64,000 nt of DNA from Subsaxibacter sp. CAU 1640 (GTDB lineage Bacteria; Bacteroidota; Bacteroidia; Flavobacteriales; Flavobacteriaceae): positions 806,001 to 870,000 of the forward strand of contig NZ_JALNMI010000001.1 of NCBI RefSeq assembly GCF_023156585.1, written 5' to 3'. Below the pieces are notes generated by a model. The model worked only from the letters and a program-made list of their open reading frames with translations, was not told the DNA's origin and searched no databases. A program made the position numbers and the translations under genes. Shown here in pieces: positions 35,907 to 45,083 of the stretch (positions within the stretch are counted from its first letter, which is position 1; the number at the start of each line of letters is the position of its first letter).

Positions 35907-35932
35907 AGGCTCTCATTTGAGGGCCTTTTTTT
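35907..35932 (+). terminator. Terminator after ssb
   Basis: Imperfect stem aggctctc / gagggcct with loop atttg-like, followed by seven T, 20 bases after the ssb stop. Confidence 0.75.
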
Positions 35933-36032
35933 ATGAATGAACTTTAAAACTTAAATAATTCGTAAAACTTTCTTCTACATGTAACTCTTTAACTAGGCTT
36001 TAGTACTTTTATAGAAACGAATTTTTCATACG

Positions 36033-38618
36033 ATGTCCACACAACCAAAATTGACACGTTTTAAGCAAAATGTGCTCTCCAAATATCAAATTTATAATAG
36101 CATCTTTATGACGCTACCTTTTGACACGATCACGAAAACGGGCGCACTGCTACCTCTATTTCATGAAACATGTACCAAAGGTTTTGACCAAGGTGACAAT
36201 CCTACCACCATAGTTGAGACGTTCTTTAAAAAATACCAAGCAAGACGTTCCAGTGAAAGCCAAATCAATCTACTGTTTCGTTTTATTCAATACATTGAGC
36301 GACAAGTAGTATTGTTTGACGCAATTGAAGATGCTGCGTTCCCAATTGTGAACAATATGGACGGCATAGGAACCTTGCGTAGTTTGAAAGAATCGGCAAG
36401 CTCCGAGCAGAAACTCGAGACTTTAAAACAATATCTTGAAGAATTTAAGGTGCGTATTGTGTTGACGGCGCATCCTACTCAATTTTATCCTGGAGCGGTG
36501 TTGGGCATCATTACAGATTTGACTGAAGCCATCAAGAAAAATGATTTGTTGGCCATCAATGATTTATTGGCGCAACTAGGTAAAACACCGTTTTTCAAGC
36601 ATACAAAACCTACACCTTATGATGAAGCTGTCAGTTTGATATGGTATTTAGAGAATGTATTTTATAAATCCTTCGGAATGATTTTCGATTATATTCAGCA
36701 AAATATTTTTGAAGATAGGCGGCTTTCAAATGATATCATCAATATTGGTTTCTGGCCTGGAGGCGATAGGGATGGGAATCCGTTTGTGACACCTGAAATT
36801 ACCTTACGTGTAGCAATGCGACTAAAGCATACCATTCTCAAAAATTATTATAGAGACATTCGCCGACTGAAACGACGCCTGACCTTTAAAGGCGTAGAAG
36901 CTCAAATGACAATGCTCGAGACGAAATTTTATGAAAGCAGCATCCATCCTGAAGCCAAACACGCCATCGCATTTGAAGATTTTGTGTCTGAATTAGAATC
37001 CATCAAAAAAATCATCATCGAGCAGCATCAGTCGTTGTATCTTGACGACATCAATAGCCTCATCAATAAAACCCGATTGTTTGGGTATCATTTTGCAACG
37101 CTTGATGTTCGTCAAGACAGCCGCGCCCACAATGCGGTATTCACTACTATGGTGCAGACATTGATTGATTCTGGTAGCAAAATTTTTCCAAAGAATTATC
37201 TTGAACTTTCTGAAGAAGAACAGGTAAAAGTCCTTTCAAATGTCAAAGGAAGTGTCGATTTGAACTTGATAAAAGACGAAGAGGTTTTGAAGGCGCTCAA
37301 AACGATGAAGGTCATCAAAACCATTCAAGAATCGAATGGTGAGCAAGCCTGTAATCGGTACATCATCAGCAATAATCAAACGACTTTGAATGTTATGCAA
37401 TTATATGCTATGCTGAAATTGGTCGCGTTTGAAGAAGAATTGACTGTCGATATTGGGCCTTTGTTTGAAACCATTACCGATTTGGAAAATGCGCCAAAAG
37501 TGATGGAAGACTTATATACAAATCCAACGTACAGTAAGCATTTGAAAAAGCGTGGCAATCGCCAAACGATTATGCTGGGCTTTAGTGATGGTACCAAAGA
37601 TGGTGGTTATTTGATGGCAAATTGGGGGATTTTCAAAGCCAAGGAACGTCTCACGACGATGTCGCGAAAATATGGTGTCACGGTCATCTTTTTTGATGGT
37701 CGAGGTGGGCCACCAGCTCGTGGTGGCGGAAAAACGCACCAATTCTATGCGTCCTTGGGCCCAACTATTGAAGACAAAGAAGTGCAATTGACCATTCAAG
37801 GGCAAACCATTTCGTCCAATTTTGGAACTTTGGATTCGTCACAGTACAATCTTGAGCAATTGATAAGCTCCGGAATTTTGAATCGTTTGAATGAAACAAA
37901 TCTCAAAATGAGCGATGCCAATACCAAAGTGATGGATGATTTGGCGCACAAAAGCCACCAGGCTTATGTAAATTTCAAGAGCCACCCAATGTTTGTACCT
38001 TATTTGGAGCGTATGAGTACTTTGAAGTATTATGCAAAAACGAACATTGGTAGTCGTCCGTCAAAACGTGGAAAATCTGATAATTTGGTGTTTGAAGATT
38101 TGCGGGCCATTCCGTTTGTGGGAAGTTGGAGCCAATTAAAACAGAATGTTCCTGGATTTTTTGGCGTTGGAACTGCGCTGAAAGTTTATGAGGACAAAGG
38201 CGAATTTGACAAAGTAAAGCAACTCTACAAGGAATCAAACTTTTTCAAAACCTTGATTGAAAACAGTATGATGTCCTTGTCAAAATCTTTCTTTGGTTTG
38301 ACAAAATATATGGCAGACGACCCAGAATTCGGTGAATTCTGGAACATCATTCACACAGAATATGAAACCACGAAACGTTTATTGTTGAAACTGACAGGAT
38401 TCAAAGTATTGATGGAAGAAGAGCCTGCAGGAAAGGCTTCCATCGATGTTCGAGAGTCGATTGTCTTGCCTTTATTGACCATTCAACAATATGCTTTAAA
38501 GAAGATTCAAGAACTTCAAAAGGAAAAAAATTCAGACAAGGACCTTTTGGAAACCTATGAAAAATTGGTTACACGCTCGTTGTTCGGTAATATCAATGCG
38601 AGTCGTAATTCGGCTTAA
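36033..38618 (+). CDS. ppc: Phosphoenolpyruvate carboxylase
   Basis: 861 residues. Catalytic His147 in VLTAHPTQFYP, FWPGGDRDGNPFVT, the MLGFSDGTKDGGYL and DGRGGPPARGGGKTH active-site loops, and RPSKRG near the C-terminus. The enzyme adds bicarbonate to PEP to form oxaloacetate and refills the TCA cycle. The length is near the bacterial norm. The gene appears monocistronic. Confidence 0.97.
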   Translation: MSTQPKLTRFKQNVLSKYQIYNSIFMTLPFDTITKTGALLPLFHETCTKGFDQGDNPTTIVETFFKKYQARRSSESQINLLFRFIQYIERQVVLFDAIEDAAFPIVNNMDGIGTLRSLKESASSEQKLETLKQYLEEFKVRIVLTAHPTQFYPGAVLGIITDLTEAIKKNDLLAINDLLAQLGKTPFFKHTKPTPYDEAVSLIWYLENVFYKSFGMIFDYIQQNIFEDRRLSNDIINIGFWPGGDRDGNPFVTPEITLRVAMRLKHTILKNYYRDIRRLKRRLTFKGVEAQMTMLETKFYESSIHPEAKHAIAFEDFVSELESIKKIIIEQHQSLYLDDINSLINKTRLFGYHFATLDVRQDSRAHNAVFTTMVQTLIDSGSKIFPKNYLELSEEEQVKVLSNVKGSVDLNLIKDEEVLKALKTMKVIKTIQESNGEQACNRYIISNNQTTLNVMQLYAMLKLVAFEEELTVDIGPLFETITDLENAPKVMEDLYTNPTYSKHLKKRGNRQTIMLGFSDGTKDGGYLMANWGIFKAKERLTTMSRKYGVTVIFFDGRGGPPARGGGKTHQFYASLGPTIEDKEVQLTIQGQTISSNFGTLDSSQYNLEQLISSGILNRLNETNLKMSDANTKVMDDLAHKSHQAYVNFKSHPMFVPYLERMSTLKYYAKTNIGSRPSKRGKSDNLVFEDLRAIPFVGSWSQLKQNVPGFFGVGTALKVYEDKGEFDKVKQLYKESNFFKTLIENSMMSLSKSFFGLTKYMADDPEFGEFWNIIHTEYETTKRLLLKLTGFKVLMEEEPAGKASIDVRESIVLPLLTIQQYALKKIQELQKEKNSDKDLLETYEKLVTRSLFGNINASRNSA

Positions 38619-38631
38619 AACTTAAAATAAA

Positions 38632-38664
38632 TTTGGATTTTTGGTCAGAAAGAGTTCATATTTG
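38632..38664 (+). promoter_or_regulatory. Candidate Bacteroidota-type promoter
   Basis: TTTG at 38632-38635, 21 bases, then CATATTTG at 38657-38664, one mismatch from the TAnnTTTG -7 consensus. Predicted start near 38671. It would drive a roughly 190-nt RNA ending at the terminator at 38832. Confidence 0.5.
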
Positions 38665-38672
38665 CAACACAA

Positions 38673-38798
38673 ATGAGAAAATCAATAGTACATAAAGCAC
38701 CTGGTTCACTGTTTAGTCAGTGTGATTATCGCGGAATTGAGATGGAAAATCCATTCCTCACAGGACGTTTTGTAACTATTTTTAAGCATTTAAGATGA
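38673..38798 (+). CDS. Possible 41-aa small protein or part of a small RNA
   Basis: ATG at 38673, only 8 bases after the predicted -7 element, so translation would be leaderless. 41 codons ending TGA at 38796-38798. The peptide is basic with no signal or family match (starts MRKSIVHKAPG, ends FVTIFKHLR). A strong terminator follows 34 bases later. Because of the missing leader, the unit may be a non-coding small RNA of about 190 nt instead. Confidence 0.35.
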   Translation: MRKSIVHKAPGSLFSQCDYRGIEMENPFLTGRFVTIFKHLR

Positions 38799-38831
38799 TG
38801 ATTTAAACCAAAAAATCTATATAGTTAACAG

Positions 38832-38860
38832 GCGTCCAAGAAATTGGACGCTTTTTTTTT
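38832..38860 (+). terminator. Strong Rho-independent terminator
   Basis: Perfect 8-bp stem gcgtccaa / ttggacgc with a GAAA loop and nine T. It ends the short transcription unit that starts near 38671 and separates it from ppc. Confidence 0.9.
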
Positions 38861-39033
38861 GAAAAAATTTGAATATAAATAGTCAAAACTAAAATATCAG
38901 AGATTGAAGAGTAAGCAATTAAGAGACAAATAGTTGCAATTTCACTCAAGCATCTGCAAGCTGCGGACAGGGAAATCTATGTATTAAAATTTACATAAAT
39001 AATTGATAATCAATAAATTAATTCAAAAATTTA

Positions 39034-39065
39034 TTTGCGTAATTAAAAAATCGTTTTAATCTTTG
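39034..39065 (+). promoter_or_regulatory. Candidate promoter for the TPR/tRNA-like/slipin/rtcB locus
   Basis: TTTG at 39034-39037, 20 bases, then AATCTTTG at 39058-39065, one mismatch from TAnnTTTG. The surrounding DNA is very AT-rich. The predicted start is near 39072, 56 bases before a short leader ORF. Confidence 0.55.
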
Positions 39066-39127
39066 CATCGCAGTTTTCAAAAAAAACAAAGACTGCATCA
39101 AGATTAAATATCAAACAAAAAGAAGCC

Positions 39128-39205
39128 ATGCTAAACATACGTCCAGCATTTAAAACGAAAGGATATGACCAAGAGTCATTCACGCGGCTTCGGTATTTTC
39201 TGTAG
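39128..39205 (+). CDS. Possible 25-aa leader peptide
   Basis: ATG at 39128 and TAG at 39203-39205 give 25 codons (starts MLNIRPAFKTKG, ends RLRYFL), following a candidate promoter and followed after 20 bases by an intrinsic terminator. This layout is that of a translated attenuator, but no repeated codon run is present that would name an amino acid. Confidence 0.4.
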   Translation: MLNIRPAFKTKGYDQESFTRLRYFL

Positions 39206-39225
39206 ATAATTACTTTCCAGAGAAG

Positions 39226-39260
39226 AATCCGAAGCAAACCAACTGTTTCGGATTTTTTAT
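39226..39260 (+). terminator. Leader terminator upstream of the TPR gene
   Basis: Stem aatccgaa / ttcggatt with a 13-base loop and six T in a row. It lies between the leader ORF and the TPR gene, so transcription of the whole locus would have to pass it. This suggests attenuation or partial read-through. Confidence 0.8.
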
Positions 39261-39350
39261 TTCAAAAAATCAAGAATACATCAATCTGAACAGTTTTAGA
39301 GCGCACGAAGGTCGTGTGGCTTTTAAACAGTAATTAAGTCATTGAACACA

Positions 39351-39932
39351 ATGGAAACTAATTTAAACAACAGGTATTTGTTCCGTGCTTTGGAGACATA
39401 CCCTTGGGAGCTTGAAAAAGCGATGGAAGCTTTGAACTATGCCTTGTCGTACGAACCAGAAAATGTGAAAGCACTTTGTTTGATGGCAAAGGTTCAAGTA
39501 GAGCAAATGGGTGATTATGAAGCAGCAAAAGAATATTATGAAAAAGCTTTGGCTGTTAGATTGGATATCCCAGATGTATATCCAGATTACATCAGGCTTT
39601 TGGTTAACTATGAGGATTTTGAAGAAGCCCAAAAGTTGATTGATTTTGCCCGAACCGTCAAAGGTATTGACAAAGCAGGTATTGAACTTGCACAAGGTAC
39701 TTTGTTTGAAGCCATAGGCGAATTTGAGAAAGCTGAAACTGCTTTGGCAGAGGCAAAACAATTTGCAATGAACAATGAGTTCATACATTTTGTAGATGAG
39801 GTCATTTCACGAGTGGTCAAGAAAAGACAGGCCAAAAACAACAAGGCTCGTGAGAAGGAGGTTCTTCAAAAGGAAGAAGCAGTGAGAGCTGATAAAAACT
39901 GGCTTCTAGACCGTTTGAATAATTTGTTGTAA
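39351..39932 (+). CDS. Cytoplasmic TPR protein of the tRNA-like locus
   Basis: An upstream TTG at 39342 is in frame; I start at the ATG at 39351 (193 aa). Four TPR-like units can be read over residues 10-140 (for example ALNYALSYEPENVKALCLMA and YEAAKEYYEKALAV), followed by a basic coiled coil (KKRQAKNNKAREKE) and a leucine-rich end. There is no signal peptide, so it is cytoplasmic. The stop codon is one base from a hairpin that leads straight into the tRNA-like array. A role in handling the array RNA or in assembling the slipin/RtcB products is an inference from position only. Confidence 0.85.
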   Translation: METNLNNRYLFRALETYPWELEKAMEALNYALSYEPENVKALCLMAKVQVEQMGDYEAAKEYYEKALAVRLDIPDVYPDYIRLLVNYEDFEEAQKLIDFARTVKGIDKAGIELAQGTLFEAIGEFEKAETALAEAKQFAMNNEFIHFVDEVISRVVKKRQAKNNKAREKEVLQKEEAVRADKNWLLDRLNNLL

Positions 39933-39933
39933 A

Positions 39934-39961
39934 AAATCGGCGAACAAGAGTTTGCCGATTT
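39934..39961 (+). promoter_or_regulatory. Hairpin between TPR gene and tRNA-like array
   Basis: Perfect 8-bp stem aaatcggc / gccgattt with a 12-base loop and no T-run. It begins one base after the TPR stop codon and ends three bases before the first acceptor stem. Better read as an mRNA end or processing structure than as a terminator. Confidence 0.7.
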
Positions 39962-39964
39962 ATC

Positions 39965-40048
39965 GGGAATTCGTCAGAGTTGGAGAGCTGAAGCAGACTG
40001 TAAATCTGTTGTTTTAAAACTGAATAGGTTCGAATCCTATAATTCCCA
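39965..40048 (+). tRNA. tRNA-like element 1, Tyr (GUA), class II
   Basis: Acceptor gggaatt / aattccc is a perfect 7 bp; D-stem tcag/ctga; anticodon stem gcaga/tctgt around ctgtaaa (GTA at 40000-40002); long variable arm containing gttttaaaac as expected for tRNA-Tyr; T-arm atagg-ttcgaat-cctat. It lacks the usual T8 and G10 (C and T instead). The discriminator A is followed by CA, with no full CCA. It may be a real but divergent tRNA-Tyr or a mimic. Confidence 0.75.
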
Positions 40049-40053
40049 CAAAT

Positions 40054-40126
40054 AGTACCGTAGCTCAAAGGTTAGAGTACTCGGTTGTCTCCCGAGGAGT
40101 TGCGAGTTCGAATCTCGTCGGTACTG
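40054..40126 (+). tRNA. tRNA-like element 2, Asp (GUC)
   Basis: Acceptor agtaccg / cggtact, 7 bp; D-arm gctc-aaaggtta-gagt; anticodon stem ctcgg/ccgag with loop ttgtctc (GTC at 40087-40089); T-arm gcgag-ttcgaat-ctcgt. Position 37 is T, where tRNA-Asp normally has a purine, and the acceptor opens with A. Discriminator G then CG, no CCA. Only 5 bases separate it from element 1. Confidence 0.75.
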
Positions 40127-40131
40127 CGAAT

Positions 40132-40203
40132 GCTCCGTTAGCATAATGGTTAGTGCATCTCACTTTCTATGAGAAGACAAGGGTTCGATTCCCTTACGGA
40201 GTT
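40132..40203 (+). tRNA. tRNA-like element 3, Glu (UUC)
   Basis: Acceptor gctccgt / acggagt (one G-T pair); D-arm gcat-aatggtta-gtgc; anticodon stem tctca/tgaga with loop ctttcta (TTC at 40165-40167); T-arm aaggg-ttcgatt-ccctt. Position 37 is T rather than A, as in element 2. Discriminator T then CA. Confidence 0.75.
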
Positions 40204-40209
40204 CAGAAT

Positions 40210-40282
40210 TGAAGTATAGCTTAATAGATAGAGCACCAAGCTTTTAACTTGGGTGGTTTGGGTTCAATTCCCAATACTTCAA
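40210..40282 (+). tRNA. tRNA-like element 4, Lys (UUU)
   Basis: Acceptor tgaagta / tacttca, perfect; D-arm gctt-aatagata-gagc, lacking the conserved GG; anticodon stem ccaag/cttgg with loop cttttaa (TTT at 40243-40245); T-arm ttggg-ttcaatt-cccaa. Discriminator A followed by an encoded CCA (40283-40285), unlike its compact neighbours. Confidence 0.78.
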
Positions 40283-40287
40283 CCATT

Positions 40288-40371
40288 AACCTTATAGTGT
40301 AATTGGATAGCACGCAAGGCTACGGACCTTGCAGTATGGGTTCTCCCGAAGCATCGGGACTATTGAGGTTA
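40288..40371 (+). tRNA. tRNA-like element 5, Arg (ACG), T-loop interrupted
   Basis: Acceptor aacctta / tgaggtt (one G-T pair); D-arm gtgt-aattggata-gcac; anticodon stem caagg/ccttg with loop ctacgga (ACG at 40322-40324). The T-arm is abnormal: atgg-gttc is followed by a 16-base palindrome (40344-40359) and then ctat, so the T-loop carries an extra hairpin. Such an RNA could not fold the normal elbow. Confidence 0.7.
40344..40359. repeat. REP-like palindrome inserted in a tRNA-like T-loop
   Basis: Perfect 6-bp palindrome tcccga-agca-tcggga. It resembles short palindromic repeats scattered in flavobacterial intergenic DNA, though copy number here cannot be checked beyond this window. Confidence 0.6.
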
Positions 40372-40378
40372 CGAAAAA

Positions 40379-40449
40379 GTGTTCATAGTGTAACGGCTCG
40401 CACGGAAAGTATCGTCTTTCAAGACCAAGTTCGACCCTTGGTGAACACT
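40379..40449 (+). tRNA. tRNA-like element 6, anticodon loop of six bases
   Basis: Acceptor gtgttca / tgaacac, perfect; D-arm gtgt-aacggctc-gcac; stem gaaag/ctttc closes a loop of only six bases (tatcgt), with no T at position 33, so no decoding anticodon can be assigned; T-arm ccaag-ttcgacc-cttgg. Discriminator T. The body is intact while the decoding end is broken. Confidence 0.72.
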
Positions 40450-40456
40450 TAAAAAA

Positions 40457-40529
40457 GGAACAGTAGCAAAGTGGGTCATTGCGTCGGACTGAAAATCCGA
40501 AGATATAGGTTCGAGTCCTGTCTGTTCCA
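40457..40529 (+). tRNA. tRNA-like element 7, Phe (GAA)
   Basis: Acceptor ggaacag / ctgttcc, perfect; D-arm gcaa-agtgggtca-ttgc; anticodon stem tcgga/tccga with loop ctgaaaa (GAA at 40491-40493); T-arm atagg-ttcgagt-cctgt. Discriminator A then CA. The most tRNA-like of the seven. Confidence 0.78.
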
Positions 40530-40554
40530 CAAAATAAGTTCATTGAAATGAGAT

Positions 40555-41417
40555 GAAGTATTTGAAATTGCTTCATCATAGAAAAAATCGTCATCATTTA
40601 TGGATGACGAGGCGGCTTATCGTCTTTAGATAAACTTGGTAACAAGGATAAATCTGTACACAGGCACTGCGTACGGAGACTATTTACTTTTTGGGAATAG
40701 TGCAGGTAAGCAAGCAACAAACATACATTACTATAAGCTAGGGGCGACCGCTGAAGCGCATAAGGATGTATAGCCGACTCATTTAGGCTTGAGATGGAGA
40801 CATCAATAGGAAAAGTTGTAGTAAAGGGTTACGTAAAGGTCATCCAGCCTTGCGGAGCGTTTTGCAGTACTAGAGTTACCCGACAAGAAATTGTTCGGTA
40901 GCTTAACACACCGTGTGTTGGGAAACACACAAGGAGAAGGTTGGTATTTTGTAGGCAAAAATCTACGAAGCCATTTCCGAAGCTCTTCTCCTAGGTCAAC
41001 ACTTTTGTGTCTAGGTTCGATTCCTAGTAAAAGAATTTCCTTCTTTTAGCTTATTGGTTAAGCAAAAATCGCAAAAGACTTCGGGCATTGCAGCAGCTAG
41101 TAGTTGCCTAAACCCATTGCAAGATATGGGACGTTAAAGGTCGCAAGCCTTTATCGTGCGGTGAATATTCTAATAGGCCGCCCTGAAAAGGGACGCCTAT
41201 GAACGGTGAGGGAGCCAACCCTCGTAATTGCAAAGCGTGGTCAATGAACCACTATGCAGGCCGAGTCTAAATTGCCGAACAGCTGCAGTGTATTCTGGCA
41301 TCGGACAGATACGTGATTTCCAAAGCAACGGAATGAGCGTGGAAAACTAGAGAACGCGAAAGCGATAATCCTAGGAAAGTTTGTCCAAAAGCGAAGGTAT
41401 TCCCAGCACGCTTTTTT
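40555..41417 (+). ncRNA. Large structured RNA region with GNRA-capped hairpins
   Basis: No open frame of note on the plus strand. Hairpins with GNRA loops: cttg-gtaa-caag (40635-40646), ccgacaa-gaaa-ttgttcgg (40880-40898), gtgtgtt-ggga-aacacac (40913-40930), aaaggtc-gcaa-gccttt (41136-41152), cccct-type atagg/ccct-gaaa-aggg/gccta nested stem (41173-41200), cgc-gaaa-gcg (41355-41364). Further stems: actatt/aatagt near 40680, ggagaag/cttctcc (40932-40991), cccat/atggg (41113-41130), gtggt/accac near 41240. A closing stem gcgtg/cacgc (41337-41341 with 41407-41411) is followed by six T. It lies between tRNA-like elements 7 and 8. Ornate large RNAs of the GOLLD or ROOL kind are known near tRNA genes; membership is untested. 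Confidence 0.6.
41011..41063 (+). ncRNA. Permuted tRNA-like piece: T-arm, acceptor hairpin, D-arm
   Basis: T-arm ctagg-ttcgatt-cctag (41011-41027) is followed by taaaagaa, the 5-base loop tttcc and ttcttttta-type complement ttctttta (41041-41048), then a D-arm-like gctt-attggtta-agc. The 3' half thus precedes the 5' half and the two acceptor strands pair over 8 bp across a short loop. No anticodon arm is identifiable. It lies inside the structured RNA region. Confidence 0.5.
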
Positions 41418-41427
41418 AAAATATTAG

Positions 41428-41622
41428 GCCTCTTTAGCTTAAAGGGAAGAGCTGTGGTAAAAGATTTTGATTCGAGACCATGGAGTGATTGGAAGATGTT
41501 GTTAGCGACGCGCTTGCTAATGAATAGAATTTGCAGAAGCACCGAAACATAAGTAGGGAAGCGCATTTGGAGCCAATCTGTTTGCAAAGGCAAAAGTACC
41601 AGTTCGAATCTGGTAAGAGGTA
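41428..41622 (+). tRNA. tRNA-like element 8, split by an insert of about 120 bases
   Basis: Acceptor gcctctt (41428-41434) and D-arm gctt-aaagggaa-gagc form a standard 5' half. The matching 3' half is at 41598-41622: T-arm accag-ttcgaat-ctggt and acceptor aagaggt, giving 7 bp (one G-T). Between them lie about 145 bases instead of the usual 22-25, containing hairpins such as ttagc/gctaa near 41500. It could be an insertion in the anticodon region or a remnant of several nested elements. Confidence 0.55.
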
Positions 41623-41627
41623 CATAG

Positions 41628-41647
41628 ATTCCTGCCTGCGCAGGAAT
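41628..41647. repeat. REP-like palindrome attcctgc-ctgc-gcaggaat
   Basis: Perfect 8-bp inverted repeat with a CTGC loop, of a type I recognise as common in flavobacterial intergenic regions. It starts 6 bases after tRNA-like element 8. Confidence 0.65.
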
Positions 41648-41661
41648 GAAAATATCAAGCT

Positions 41662-41816
41662 GGTCTTGTTGGGTGTTTCTGTATGGCACTATTGTATGAA
41701 CGGTTGCGGTTTCGTATCACGCTTTCATATCCAACCAGACTTGGAGGTTTCGGCTGTTTTCCAAAAAATTGTCTCGGCTCTATCGGTCGTGGGTTCGATT
41801 CCCACCGGGACCACCA
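41662..41816 (+). pseudogene. tRNA-like element 9, degenerate, with intact 3' half and CCA
   Basis: The 3' half is perfect: T-arm gtggg-ttcgatt-cccac, acceptor cgggacc, discriminator A and encoded CCA (41814-41816). A possible 5' half begins with ggtcttg at 41662, which pairs over 7 bp with two G-T pairs, followed by gtgt/gcac as a D-stem. The intervening 100 bases do not form a recognisable anticodon arm. The same 3' acceptor also pairs perfectly with the next element's 5' strand. Confidence 0.5.
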
Positions 41817-41832
41817 TGTATACAGATAAAAT

Positions 41833-41898
41833 GGTCCCGTAGTTCAGTGGTTAGAACAATAGAATCTTTTTTGCGCAGGTTCGACTCCTGCCAAGGCG
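41833..41898 (+). pseudogene. tRNA-like element 10, truncated anticodon region
   Basis: 5' strand ggtcccg, TA, D-arm gttc-agtggtta-gaac, then only 17 bases with no anticodon stem (including six T), then T-arm gcagg-ttcgact-cctgc and caaggcg. Its two acceptor strands do not pair with each other, but ggtcccg pairs perfectly with the preceding cgggacc. Confidence 0.55.
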
Positions 41899-41906
41899 CC
41901 CTATAA

Positions 41907-41968
41907 GTCCTTGTAGCTCAATGGCAGAGCACTACGATGTTAACGTAGCAACAGGGTTGAAGAAACCC
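41907..41968 (+). pseudogene. tRNA-like element 11, Asn (GUU), T-loop and acceptor degraded
   Basis: gtccttg, TA, D-arm gctc-aatggca-gagc, anticodon stem ctacg/cgtag with loop atgttaa (GTT at 41939-41941), then gggtt-gaaga-aaccc as a T-stem whose loop has lost TTC. The 3' acceptor strand is missing. The 5' strand ccttg pairs with caagg of the preceding element. Confidence 0.55.
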
Positions 41969-42402
41969 ACCAAAGCTTATCATCTTGTAAAACTGATAGT
42001 AAGCAGTCCGTCACACTGCTCAATAAAAATTGACAAAACAGAAGATTGTAAATCGGCAGAGATTTCTGTTCATACAGGAATTGAGCAATCTTAAAAGTAC
42101 CTTGAAATACTGATTTTTAATTGCAGACATTGCTACTGTAAGTTATTCAGATTATTAATCAAAGTCATTATAGACTTACGCTTTTAATCCCAATAACCAA
42201 CACTGGCTTTCGACGCTTTTAATATGAGTAGTTCCGTACTGGCAAGATGATTTACAATCGACTGTTTTTTAATGAAAATCGCGTGTGAACTACGTCAATA
42301 ATAAACTTCAAAATCCGATGAACTCGTCATCGCTTATTGAAGCGGACAACGCCTCCGTTACGGGATTGTCAACAGATTTGTTTAATTTAAAAATGTAAGA
42401 AC
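41969..42402. other. Array remnant and leader of the slipin gene
   Basis: About 430 bases with no gene. Visible structures: gcagt-ccgtcac-actgc (42003-42019), a 5-bp stem with a 7-base loop like an Asp anticodon arm; acagaa/ttctgt around 42037-42070 enclosing gattgtaaatc, reminiscent of the Tyr anticodon arm; and cgatga-actcg-tcatcg near 42316-42332. They look like decayed tRNA-like pieces and may also form the slipin mRNA leader. Confidence 0.45.
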
Positions 42403-45025
<2,623 letters not shown>

Positions 45026-45041
45026 TGCCTAAAGAAAAAGA

Positions 45042-45072
45042 AGCAGTCAATGAGTTATTGGCTGCTTTTTTT
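45042..45072 (+). terminator. Terminator after rtcB
   Basis: 10-bp stem agcagtcaat / attggctgct (one G-T pair) with a GAGTT loop and a long T-run, 17 bases after the rtcB stop. It closes the locus and may also serve the converging transporter gene. Confidence 0.88.
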
Positions 45073-45083
45073 TATTTCAATTG

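Noticed and set aside
40555-41417. Possible tmRNA, RNase P RNA or group I intron
   Set aside because: I found no tag ORF with tmRNA-type ends, no RNase P core words and no group I P/Q/R/S pairing; the terminal stem and GNRA hairpins do not fit these.
40292-41689. Minus-strand frames of 101 and 140 codons across the tRNA-like array
   Set aside because: They cross acceptor stems, T-arms and the structured RNA; the peptides have no family resemblance and the plus-strand RNA reading explains the sequence better.
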